64,000 nucleotides of DNA from PALSA-1316 sp964499365 (GTDB lineage: Bacteria; Nitrospirota; Thermodesulfovibrionia; Thermodesulfovibrionales; UBA6898). Positions within the stretch are counted from its first letter, which is position 1. Each line of letters begins with the position of its first letter. The translations under genes were made by a program, and so were the position numbers. Below are positions 42,444 to 50,593 of the stretch, in pieces. The notes beneath the pieces are model-generated. The model worked only from the letters and a program-made list of their open reading frames with translations, was not told where the DNA came from and did not search any database. Where the stretch lies: assembly GCA_964499365.1 (NCBI GenBank), contig CAZCKU010000016.1:1-64000 (forward strand). The letters run 5' to 3'.

Positions 42444-45400
42444 CTATTTCAAAGCAACATTCGAGATGACCACGCTGCCGGTCCCGCCGATCGTGAGCGG
42501 ACCAGTAACAACTGTTGGAGAGTCTGAATACCCAAGCGTGAAGTCTGACTGATACCCTCCGTCAAGCACCACCGCAGCAGTGCCCGACAGGTTAAGATTG
42601 CTGTCCGTAAGCTCCACCCCGTGGGCCTTTATCGTATAAGGGGTTGACCCGTCGCCATACGCCTCACCGATTGTCAAAAAATAGTCAGACGTTCCGTCAT
42701 TCCAAACAGGGTACCGGACAAAAGATGCCGTACAACTTGACGGCTGGCCCCCCAGCATCACCTGGCCGTCTGTATTACAATCCCCACCCCAGCCGTTGAA
42801 ATAAGAAGCAGCATCTGCTGGTGTAGCTGTAAGCGTGACCGTATCCCCCTGCCCGAAGGTGCAGGTCCAGCTTCCGCTGCAGTTCAGTCCGGTCAGATCA
42901 CTCGTCACGGTCCCGCTGCCGTTGCCTGTGTTTGAGACCGTAAGTGTCTGCGGGGCCCTGGTATCTACGCTGAAGGTCGCTGTTTCCGTCCCTATCGTGA
43001 GATCAGCCGAGGCATTTCCGCCGTAACTTGACGATGCCGTCACCTGCACGCAGATAACATCACCATTCTTGACCGTCCCGGATGCATCCGTGAATGTGCC
43101 TCCGCACCCTCCTATTGCATACTGCCCGCCTGTGATCGAAATTGCAGCAGCGACATTGATGCCCGTAACCGTATATGTCGTCGTCTGACCACTTCCGGGG
43201 GAAGCTCCACTGACAGAGCCCAGACTGAAATTTAAAGGCGTTGTGTCAGGAGTAAAACACTTGCCGGCACATCCTGCATTGTAGATGGCTACAATCTCCC
43301 CTGGTGAAAGGGCGCGGGTAAAGATTTCAATCTCGTCGATGAGACCCTGAAACCTTAACGAGTCGGAATAATCCGTACCGATGCGGAGCGACGTAGCCGA
43401 CGTCTCAAGGGCTCCGGCACGAGTCGTCGATCCGACCGCAATTCCGTTCTTGTATAGAGTATATATATCACCGCTTTTCGTAACTGAAACATGCGCCCAG
43501 TTTCCCTGGGTGATCGTGCCTGCCGCAGAGGTAACTTGCCAGCCCCCTACACCGCCAAACCCAAGCCTGCCGTCGTTATATACATAGAAGGCCCATCCGC
43601 TATAGGGACCCTGTGTCGCCTTGGCAACGATCCCCGAAGCAGCTTCCGGAAAGGATACGGGATTTATCCATGCGTCAATCGTGAAATCGCCTGTGCCGTT
43701 GTCGAAATTGAACACTTCGTCGGTTCCCGCATCTATGAAGTCAGCTCCCCCGTCGAAACTGAATGCCTGACCAACCTTGCCCGCGTCATAAGTGGCTCCT
43801 CCCTGAGGCGTCCCATGGTTTGTCCCCACAGCATCAAGGCCATCGCCATCCCCCTTCCACCAGGCGACCATTCCGGAGGGTGGAGCAGTACAGGCTTTAC
43901 AGATGCCGCCAGAACCGGCGTCAAAAATGGATGCAATCTCAGCAGCCGAGAGACCGCGGTTAAAGATCTGTATCTCGTCCATACGTCCGGAGAAACTTCC
44001 TGCAAGGTCGTTACCGTTCATAACGTCCCTGCCTATTTGAAGATCGTTAATTTCAGCAAAATCAGTTGTATTTCCCACAGTACCGGAGAGAACCCCATTT
44101 ATGTACATGCTTAATGTCCCCCCATTCCTTGTGACCGCCACATGGTTCCAGCTTGAGCTGATTAACGGATTTGTTGCTATGAGATAAATAGTCAACCCTG
44201 AATGGAACTCTACGATGTTCGAGCCGGTATAATAGGTTTCTATGGCCCACATACTATTGCTGGCAGGTGTCTTCCGGTTGTTAATAAGCGGCCTCTGGGT
44301 ACCAAAATTCGTTCCATAAACCCAGAACATGATAGCAAAATCGCCAGAGCCGAAGGCCCAGTTGCTGCTGGCAGGAACAGAGACATTCTCCCCATTGCCG
44401 TTAAAACTAAAGGCCCGGCCAACCATGCCGCTATCAAAGGTAACGCCGTTCAGCATACCGGGGTTGCTGCCCGCCATGTCCTGGGCATTGTCATCTCCTG
44501 CCCACCAGGAGACCAGGCCATCGGGAGAGGCCATGCAGGGCTTGCACTTGCCGGCTGCACCGGCGCTGTAGATGGCTTGAATCTCCTGCCCGGACAGCAA
44601 ACGGTTATAAAGACCCACTTCATCAATAGAGCCACTAAAATCTGAATTCGGAAATAAACCCGAGCCGAGTACCACAACCCCTGGAGTAAAGGCCGCCATA
44701 TCAACGACACTGTCACTTCCGACAAGAACCCCATCAAGATAGAAACGGGTGTCAGCAGCCGACCATACACCGGCCACATGATGCCATGAGGTTATGTCTG
44801 AAAAAGAAGTGGACAGGGCAAACTCGTAGGAGGTTCCATTGTGTCCAAGAAAGTTCAGAGTGCTGCCATAGAGATAGATACGCAGGTCGGCTGGGGTAGC
44901 GATGGAATCGTCCTCCAGATAGAGATACGCATAGTTGCCTGCTGATGGTATAGCATCAGCCTTGAACCAGAACTCCACCGTGCCTGGTCCATTCCCCCCG
45001 ATTCCCGCCGCAGCCGGAATGGATACATAAGAATCGGTACCGTCAAAACTGAAGGCCTTTTCAACCTGGGCGGCAGCAAAGGTCACCCCGTTCATCAGCG
45101 TTCCGTTATAACCGCCGATAATGTCGTTGGCATTGGCATCGCCAGTCCACCAGGCCACAAGTCCGGAGGGCGGGGTTACGCAGACCGGAAGGTAGAATTT
45201 CTGAACACGGTGGTTATACATATCGGCTACATAAACCCCGCCGTATGTATTCACCGCTACCCCGGTAGGAAAATTCAGCTGACCATCGCCACCACCGCCA
45301 GTGCCGAACTTGGTAATAAAGTTACCCTCCGGATCAAACTTCTGTACCCGTCCGTTCCAATGGTCCACCACAAAAACACTGCCTGATGCATCCGCCGCCA

Positions 45401-46103
45401 GGCCATATGGCATACTAAACTGGCCATCAGCGGCGCCTCCTGTGCCCCACTGTTTTATATAGTCTCCGTCAACAGTGAACTTCTGCACCCGGTTGTTGGT
45501 GTACTCTGACACATAGACGTTGCCATATATATCTGCGGCAATACCCCTGGGAGCACTGAACTGGCCATTTCCTGTACCTGACGATCCCCATTTTCTGATA
45601 AAGTTGCCGTCAAGGTCGAACTTCTGCACGCGATTGCCATCTTCCGCGACATATATATGCCCTGATGCACTGGCAGATACGGCAAAGGGCATATTAAACT
45701 GACCGTCTGCCACACCCGGGCCGCCCCACTGACGGATAAAACCTCCATCAGCGTTAAACTTCTGAATACGATTGTTTGACGTATCAGCGACATAGACATT
45801 GCCAAAGGTATCCACTGCTATTCCCATGGGGCTGTTGAATTGACCTTCCCCGGGACCAGCTGAGCCCCACTGACCTATGTATCCCCCGTTCATGTCAAAC
45901 TTCTGGATCCGGTGGTTGCTGTGGTCAGTCACATAAACATGACCGGAAGGAGCAACGGCAACGCTGGAGGCATAGTTAAACTCTCCGTTTCCTGTACCTG
46001 GGGTGCCCCACTTCAACTGATACTGGTAGGTTTCGGCAAAGGCAAGTCCGGCAAGGCTGAACATAGCAAAAAAAACAGCAACGATTTTCTTGAAGTATTT
46101 CAT
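42444..46103 (-). CDS. Large secreted NHL-repeat/LamG protein
   Basis: A 1219-residue exported protein. The signal peptide ends at AFAE. Residues about 25-310 hold six NHL repeats of the type GxFNxPxGIAVDxxGNVYVADxxNNRIQKF, which form a beta-propeller. Three or four LamG modules follow, each opening with a CxxCxxxPxGLVAWWxGDxxAxDxxG motif, as seen in surface lectin-like proteins. Then come a GINVAAAISITGGQY beta domain, an InlB-type repeat (VTLTATPADAASYFNGWGGDC), and the ~90-residue C-terminal module shared with the previous protein. It is likely exported to the surface; binding partners are unknown. Confidence 0.75.
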   Translation of the reverse strand: MKYFKKIVAVFFAMFSLAGLAFAETYQYQLKWGTPGTGNGEFNYASSVAVAPSGHVYVTDHSNHRIQKFDMNGGYIGQWGSAGPGEGQFNSPMGIAVDTFGNVYVADTSNNRIQKFNADGGFIRQWGGPGVADGQFNMPFAVSASASGHIYVAEDGNRVQKFDLDGNFIRKWGSSGTGNGQFSAPRGIAADIYGNVYVSEYTNNRVQKFTVDGDYIKQWGTGGAADGQFSMPYGLAADASGSVFVVDHWNGRVQKFDPEGNFITKFGTGGGGDGQLNFPTGVAVNTYGGVYVADMYNHRVQKFYLPVCVTPPSGLVAWWTGDANANDIIGGYNGTLMNGVTFAAAQVEKAFSFDGTDSYVSIPAAAGIGGNGPGTVEFWFKADAIPSAGNYAYLYLEDDSIATPADLRIYLYGSTLNFLGHNGTSYEFALSTSFSDITSWHHVAGVWSAADTRFYLDGVLVGSDSVVDMAAFTPGVVVLGSGLFPNSDFSGSIDEVGLYNRLLSGQEIQAIYSAGAAGKCKPCMASPDGLVSWWAGDDNAQDMAGSNPGMLNGVTFDSGMVGRAFSFNGNGENVSVPASSNWAFGSGDFAIMFWVYGTNFGTQRPLINNRKTPASNSMWAIETYYTGSNIVEFHSGLTIYLIATNPLISSSWNHVAVTRNGGTLSMYINGVLSGTVGNTTDFAEINDLQIGRDVMNGNDLAGSFSGRMDEIQIFNRGLSAAEIASIFDAGSGGICKACTAPPSGMVAWWKGDGDGLDAVGTNHGTPQGGATYDAGKVGQAFSFDGGADFIDAGTDEVFNFDNGTGDFTIDAWINPVSFPEAASGIVAKATQGPYSGWAFYVYNDGRLGFGGVGGWQVTSAAGTITQGNWAHVSVTKSGDIYTLYKNGIAVGSTTRAGALETSATSLRIGTDYSDSLRFQGLIDEIEIFTRALSPGEIVAIYNAGCAGKCFTPDTTPLNFSLGSVSGASPGSGQTTTYTVTGINVAAAISITGGQYAIGGCGGTFTDASGTVKNGDVICVQVTASSSYGGNASADLTIGTETATFSVDTRAPQTLTVSNTGNGSGTVTSDLTGLNCSGSWTCTFGQGDTVTLTATPADAASYFNGWGGDCNTDGQVMLGGQPSSCTASFVRYPVWNDGTSDYFLTIGEAYGDGSTPYTIKAHGVELTDSNLNLSGTAAVVLDGGYQSDFTLGYSDSPTVVTGPLTIGGTGSVVISNVALK

Positions 46104-46425
46104 GGCACGCCTCCCGCATCCATGGATTTCAGATGATCAATTATACTGCAAGCGCGGGATTATTCGAAAGAGTCCTATCCAGGATACCAGGCAAAATAAG
46201 GCAAGAAAATCTTCGAAATCCAGAGCCTGCAAAGGGACACCGACAGGCAGAAAAGGACAGGGAGGCTGCCCCGTGATATTTCGCCCTTCCGGGAGAAATT
46301 ATTTCCAATGGCTGCGCCGACACCGATGATCAGAATCGAAGCTGAGGTTGCACTGCCGAAGCGTTAATATTCCCGCAGCGCTCAGGACGGGCAGAGGCGT
46401 CCTGAGCGCTGCAGGCTGACGGAGA
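46104..46425. other. Intergenic stretch with a long hairpin
   Basis: No credible gene is seen. It holds the leader of the NHL protein gene and, at 46375-46412, a perfect 15-bp inverted repeat (GCAGCGCTCAGGACG / CGTCCTGAGCGCTGC) placed just after the stop of the Arg/Asp-repeat gene. Without a T-run in either direction, a Rho-independent terminator is doubtful; it could be an RNA-stabilising hairpin. Confidence 0.5.
46375..46412. repeat. Perfect 15-bp inverted repeat after the Arg/Asp-repeat gene
   Basis: Arms at 46375-46389 and 46398-46412, with an 8-nt loop. No flanking T-run. Confidence 0.75.
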
Positions 46426-47283
46426 CTAATCTCTTTTTTGCTTGTCCTGTTCCCGGTACATCGGGTTTTGGCTGCGCTGCTGCTCCACGCGCTCCATCGG
46501 GGTTACCTTCCGGTGCCCCTCGCCGCCGCGCCCATGGTCACCACCTGACCTGCCGCCTTTATCCCCGAGATTGGTGTCTTTTCCACGATCACCCTTGGAT
46601 CCGGAATGGCCACCCTTGCTCCCACCATCACGGCGGTCATCGCGGCGGTCATCACGAAGTTTATCCCGTCTGTCATCGCGGCGGTCGTCCCGTCTGTCCT
46701 CGCGACGGTCCCGTCTTTCATCTCTAAGATGATCGCGTCTGTCGTCACGGCGGTCCTCACGCCTGTCACGCAGATGGTCGCGACGGTCGTCGCGTCTGTC
46801 AAGCAGGTGATCGCGGCGGTCCCATCTCCTGTGGTCGCGCCATTCGTTCCTGTACCAGTCGCGGCTGTTCCAATGCTTTCTGTGCTCCCAGGTCTTCCAG
46901 TTCCGGTGAAAATCACGATAGGGGATCCGGTAATAACCGGGGGGCGAATAGCGATAGTAGTCTATCGGGATATCGATAATAAAGCTCGGAACAAGGCCTA
47001 CCCTGATATAATGCCACGGCCCGCGGAAATGGCGGGACCGGTACCACCTGTCGTTGTATGTCCGGTACCAATAGCCGTTGTGAAAGTAGGTACCCTCCAG
47101 ATCAGGGACCATGTATACATACCCCGATGTGCCCGGAACAACGATAAGTTCGGACGGTTCGTCATACCCGAACGGGGGAGGGACATCGATATTCAAATCG
47201 ATGTTGATATCAGCGGCGGTACCTGTCAGCGGCAGCGCGACGACAAACAGCAGAAAAACAAACAGCAACCAAGGCTTCTTCAT
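46426..47283 (-). CDS. Secreted protein with long Arg/Asp repeat
   Basis: A 285-residue exported protein. A signal peptide ends near TAA. The middle domain is rich in Tyr/Trp (YFHNGYWYRTYNDRWYRSRHFRGPWHYI), resembling the YxWGxW/DUF3300-like family of small exported proteins. From residue about 145 to 220 the sequence is an irregular tandem of RRDxRRD-type hexamers (Arg and Asp make up most residues), followed by a Gly/Lys/Asp-rich, probably disordered tail. Such a polyampholyte could bind nucleic acid, metals or polysaccharide in the envelope, but this is a guess. Confidence 0.6.
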   Translation of the reverse strand: MKKPWLLFVFLLFVVALPLTGTAADINIDLNIDVPPPFGYDEPSELIVVPGTSGYVYMVPDLEGTYFHNGYWYRTYNDRWYRSRHFRGPWHYIRVGLVPSFIIDIPIDYYRYSPPGYYRIPYRDFHRNWKTWEHRKHWNSRDWYRNEWRDHRRWDRRDHLLDRRDDRRDHLRDRREDRRDDRRDHLRDERRDRREDRRDDRRDDRRDKLRDDRRDDRRDGGSKGGHSGSKGDRGKDTNLGDKGGRSGGDHGRGGEGHRKVTPMERVEQQRSQNPMYREQDKQKRD

Positions 47284-47449
47284 ACTCTATCTCTCCTTTC
47301 CTTTATAGGGAAGACCAAGCGGTGATCCCGTATCCGATATTGCCTCATTCTCAATATCATTATAGAGAAATACCGGCCTCTTGTCCACCGCAGTCATGGC
47401 AGACTTCCCGGAACCACCCTGCCCCGCTGCAGGCCCCGGGATTTGCCTG

Positions 47450-49705
47450 TCATCTGTCCTGTACTGCATCACCCTGTCCATCAGGAGGCAGCAACGCAAT
47501 AAAGTGTTCCACGATAGCGGCATCAAACTGCGTCCCTGCATTTTTCATCAGTTCTTCCTTTGCCGCCAGGATCGGAAGCGGGTCCCGGTATGGTCTCTTT
47601 GACATCATCGCATCCCAGGCATCGGCGATGCAGATGATCCTCGCCTTGAACGGGATCTCCCTCCCCTTCAGCCGTCCCGGGTAGCCCGTACCGTCATATT
47701 TTTCGTGGTGATGCCGTATGGCCGGCAGGACAGGTCTCAGAAAATGTATCGGCTCAAGTATCTGGACGCCGCGTTCAGGGTGAGAGCGTATCTCCCGCTC
47801 CTCTTCTCCGTCAAGCCTGCCGTTCTTTCTGAGCAGCTCCCTGCCGATACCTATCTTGCCGACATCGTGCAGGACCGCCGCAAAACGGAGGTGCTCCTTT
47901 TCCTGCGCACTCAGCCCCATGGCGTCTGCCAGCTTCATGCTCAGGGCAGCAACCCGCTCGCTGTGCCCGCCTGTATAGGGGTCTTTCGCCTCAATGGCAT
48001 TCGCAAGCGCCGTGACCGTCTGGAGATAGGAGGTCTCGATGTCGTCGAACAGCCTGCTGTTGACGATCCCCGACGAGATGATATCCGAAAGAAACTGGAA
48101 GAACTCGATCTCGTCGTCACGGTAGTGGTGTGCCTTGTCGGATGCCAGATAGAGTATGCCGGTTATCTGGTCCTTGGCCTTCAACGGTATCGCGATCTCG
48201 GTCGCCGTCTCGATTGGGACATCGAAGGGATTTTCCCTCGAATAATTGACGAGCGTTCGTCCCAGGAGAAGGGCCTTATGGAGATTGCTGCCGTCGATCG
48301 TGAGCCGCTCTCCCAGGTGGCCTCTTTTGAAGCCTTGAACCATCTTCGGTATCAGCACCACGCTCGAAAAAAACGCGCAGCTGCTGCAGGCGTCGAACTT
48401 CTCCGACTCGCTGAGCGGACGCAGGTGCGTGTGGCAGTGATTGCGGTCATGGCAGGCCGTTGCAGACAGGCTGCCCGGGCAGGTCGATGAGCCACCGTGG
48501 CACATGGTCCCGGAGAGGGACCAACAGTTCAGCCCGGACCCGTAGGCCGGGCAGTTATGCGCGCTGCAATCGAAATATTTGTAGCAGCGCATCTCGGTAT
48601 CGTCTTCGAGCAGCAGGACGACCCCGACCTTGAGATTCGTACTGTCAAGGATGATGCTGAGACTCAGGGAAAGAGTCTGCTCGAGCTGCAGGGTGGAAGT
48701 GGTCAACCGGGAGGCATCCAGGAGCGTGCTGAGCTTCGTATTGCTCCTGACGAGCTCTTGATTCAGTTCATCAGTCTCAAGAATATGCCGTGCCGTATCC
48801 TCCTCGTGCCTCCTGAGCGCAGCGCTCATCCGGTTGAATGCGTCGGTCAGCTGCACCAGTTCATCCCCCCGATGTTCCCGATAGACCCTGCATTTCCGAC
48901 AATTGCCGTGCTTCAGGGCATACTGGCCGGATGGACTGCTCTGGCAGAGGGTCCCGGTAGTAAGCCAGCACGGTATCGCTGAAGACTCATACGACGGACA
49001 GTCCTTCTGCATACAGTCATGCACCTCCCGGCACGCGACTCGTCTCGGCCGGTGAAAGGTAAACTCCCCGCTCGAAATACGGTCGGCCGCAGAGGTAAGG
49101 CCCCGGATGGGTGAAATCAGCATCGTCCTGCTCAGGGTGACAAGTACTCCTGACAGGGCCAGCGCAGAGACAAGACCGAACCACATCATCCTCCTGGCAA
49201 GGTCGGCAATATTCTGCGTAATGTCGCCTTCAGAGACGGCGACCAGGACAACGCCCCGCACCGCGGCTTCGTCCTGGTGACACTTGCGACAGGTGTTCTC
49301 GTTCATCAGGGGAGTGAGAAAATAGCGTGAACCTTCCGACGTATAGGTGAATTCCGATCCCTGGGCCAGACGAGCAAGAACATCCTCCTGTATGGAAAAC
49401 CCCCGGCCCGGTATTCCGAAGGCGCTGCTTCCGTCCGACTTGAGCACCGTCAACTCCCTGACCGACTCGACGTCCTTCAATAAGCCGATCAGCCGCAGAG
49501 TCTCCTCGGGACGGCCCATAAGCATGTTATCCCGTATCGTCCGGTGGATAACGGCCGTCACGATCTTTGCATTCCGGTGATGGTCCTCTCTGATGAGAGC
49601 AGTCTCGCGTCTCATCACAAGCAGACCGAGCACCGAGATGACGATGGCCACCGCCGCAATAACCACAGAGATGAACTTGGCTTCGATGCCGAGTCTACGA
49701 ATCAT
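47450..49705 (-). CDS. HD-GYP phosphodiesterase with periplasmic haem-c sensor domain
   Basis: A 751-residue membrane sensor-effector. A first helix (residues 10-31) leads to a periplasmic region with a CRKCH haem-c motif at residues 139-143. Then come a second helix, a HAMP domain, a Cys-rich insert (CREVHDCMQKDCPSYESS), a GAF-like domain with another Cys-rich insert (CYKYFDCSAHNCPAYGSG and many further Cys/His), and a full C-terminal HD-GYP domain: HSERVAALSMKLA, LHDVGKIGIG, RSHPERGVQIL, RHHHEKYDGTGYP. HD-GYP enzymes hydrolyse cyclic di-GMP. The haem and Cys sites point to redox, gas or metal sensing. Confidence 0.85.
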   Translation of the reverse strand: MIRRLGIEAKFISVVIAAVAIVISVLGLLVMRRETALIREDHHRNAKIVTAVIHRTIRDNMLMGRPEETLRLIGLLKDVESVRELTVLKSDGSSAFGIPGRGFSIQEDVLARLAQGSEFTYTSEGSRYFLTPLMNENTCRKCHQDEAAVRGVVLVAVSEGDITQNIADLARRMMWFGLVSALALSGVLVTLSRTMLISPIRGLTSAADRISSGEFTFHRPRRVACREVHDCMQKDCPSYESSAIPCWLTTGTLCQSSPSGQYALKHGNCRKCRVYREHRGDELVQLTDAFNRMSAALRRHEEDTARHILETDELNQELVRSNTKLSTLLDASRLTTSTLQLEQTLSLSLSIILDSTNLKVGVVLLLEDDTEMRCYKYFDCSAHNCPAYGSGLNCWSLSGTMCHGGSSTCPGSLSATACHDRNHCHTHLRPLSESEKFDACSSCAFFSSVVLIPKMVQGFKRGHLGERLTIDGSNLHKALLLGRTLVNYSRENPFDVPIETATEIAIPLKAKDQITGILYLASDKAHHYRDDEIEFFQFLSDIISSGIVNSRLFDDIETSYLQTVTALANAIEAKDPYTGGHSERVAALSMKLADAMGLSAQEKEHLRFAAVLHDVGKIGIGRELLRKNGRLDGEEEREIRSHPERGVQILEPIHFLRPVLPAIRHHHEKYDGTGYPGRLKGREIPFKARIICIADAWDAMMSKRPYRDPLPILAAKEELMKNAGTQFDAAIVEHFIALLPPDGQGDAVQDR

Positions 49706-50114
49706 ATGTTCCGGGGACTGATAGCTTCAGTCCGTCCCTGACGTGACAGAATGCCGGAGCGGCCAGAAGCTCAAGGTCTTCAATCAGAAGAAACAGCGGG
49801 GAATCTATAGCTCGCGCCAAATGAGTTATTGTCAAAACTCCGAAAATAAATACCAACCTGTATGGGATATGCTCGTGCAGTCTCAGCTGCCACGGTCTTC
49901 GCCCTCGAACGATAATCAGGACTCAACTTCTACAGGACTATTCTAGTCCTGTTTAGTTTTTTTGTCAACAACGCCTGCCCACTTCTCTTAATCGCTGCAT
50001 GGCCCTAAGACATCTTTTCCTGCAATATAGGCACTATTCCCAATTACATACTTTTGGTGGTTCTGGTACCATGAAATCAGAAGCAGAGAAAAAATGAAGA
50101 AGGAGGACACGAAC
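49706..50114. other. Divergent intergenic stretch with an orphan terminator-like hairpin
   Basis: It lies between the HD-GYP gene (minus) and the small membrane protein gene (plus). A terminator-like structure on the plus strand at 49932-49963 has no annotated gene upstream of it. The last 60 bp carry the leader and AAGGAGG ribosome-binding site for the gene at 50115. No reliable coding ORF is seen. Confidence 0.5.
49932..49963 (+). terminator. Orphan Rho-independent terminator-like hairpin
   Basis: A 9-bp perfect stem (ACAGGACTA / TAGTCCTGT) with loop TTC is followed by TTAGTTTTTTT on the plus strand. No plus-strand gene ends here; the flanking genes are divergent. It may end a small RNA that begins within about 49740-49930. 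Confidence 0.55.
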
Positions 50115-50498
50115 ATGTTAACGATCAGACATACGGGAGGAGAGAAGGTCTCCAAAGGGAATTACTGGAATCTGACGAACGGTCAGAGGGTCATAGTCCG
50201 CAGCGAGGAAACACTGCCGGGTGACGCCACGGCAACGTATTACAAGGCCAATCCGCTTATCATCCTGGCGGCCGGCCCGGTCCTGGGGCTTCTGTATGCA
50301 GCGTTCCTGCCCTTTATCGGGATAGCGATGGTGATGCAGCTGGTCCTGACGAAGATCTTTGCCGTGACGGTCGGTGAAGTGGCGAAGGTCTCGACCTTCA
50401 ACTGGAGCCCTGCGGCGTCCTTCCTGGCAGGCAGAAAGCACCGGAATAAAAAGGCACGGGAAGAGAAGGCAGCGGAGAAGAAAGAAGATAAGACCTGA
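50115..50498 (+). CDS. Small membrane protein of unknown function
   Basis: A 127-residue protein. AAGGAGG sits 10 bp before the ATG at 50115; a longer start at 50094 overlaps this box. The N-terminal region (HTGGEKVSKGNYWNLTNGQRVIV) is soluble and beta-rich. One hydrophobic hairpin follows (PLIILAAGPVLGLLYAAFLPFIGIAMVMQLVLTKIF is one broad stretch, residues 46-80), and the C-terminus is very Lys/Glu-rich. Not recognised. It has its own strong terminator, so it is probably expressed alone. Confidence 0.6.
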   Translation: MLTIRHTGGEKVSKGNYWNLTNGQRVIVRSEETLPGDATATYYKANPLIILAAGPVLGLLYAAFLPFIGIAMVMQLVLTKIFAVTVGEVAKVSTFNWSPAASFLAGRKHRNKKAREEKAAEKKEDKT

Positions 50499-50521
50499 TC
50501 GGACCGGATTCAGAACAGAGG

Positions 50522-50554
50522 GGCATCCTGCCACGCGGCGGGATGCCTTTTTTT
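50522..50554 (+). terminator. Rho-independent terminator
   Basis: Stem GGCATCC / GGATGCC at 50522-50528 and 50541-50547, with further pairs in the loop, then seven Ts. It follows the small membrane protein gene by about 25 bp. Confidence 0.85.
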
Positions 50555-50593
50555 ATGAGAGCAGTCAATCAAAAGCAGAATGACGATGCAGGT

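Noticed and set aside
46640..46830. Short tandem repeats that at first look like a CRISPR array
   Set aside because: They are irregular 6-12 bp units inside a coding sequence, with no uniform spacers and no cas genes.
46606..47325. 239-residue plus-strand ORF full of Val/Ala/Thr repeats
   Set aside because: It arises from reading the Arg/Asp repeat gene in antisense; the minus-strand protein has a signal peptide and proper start.
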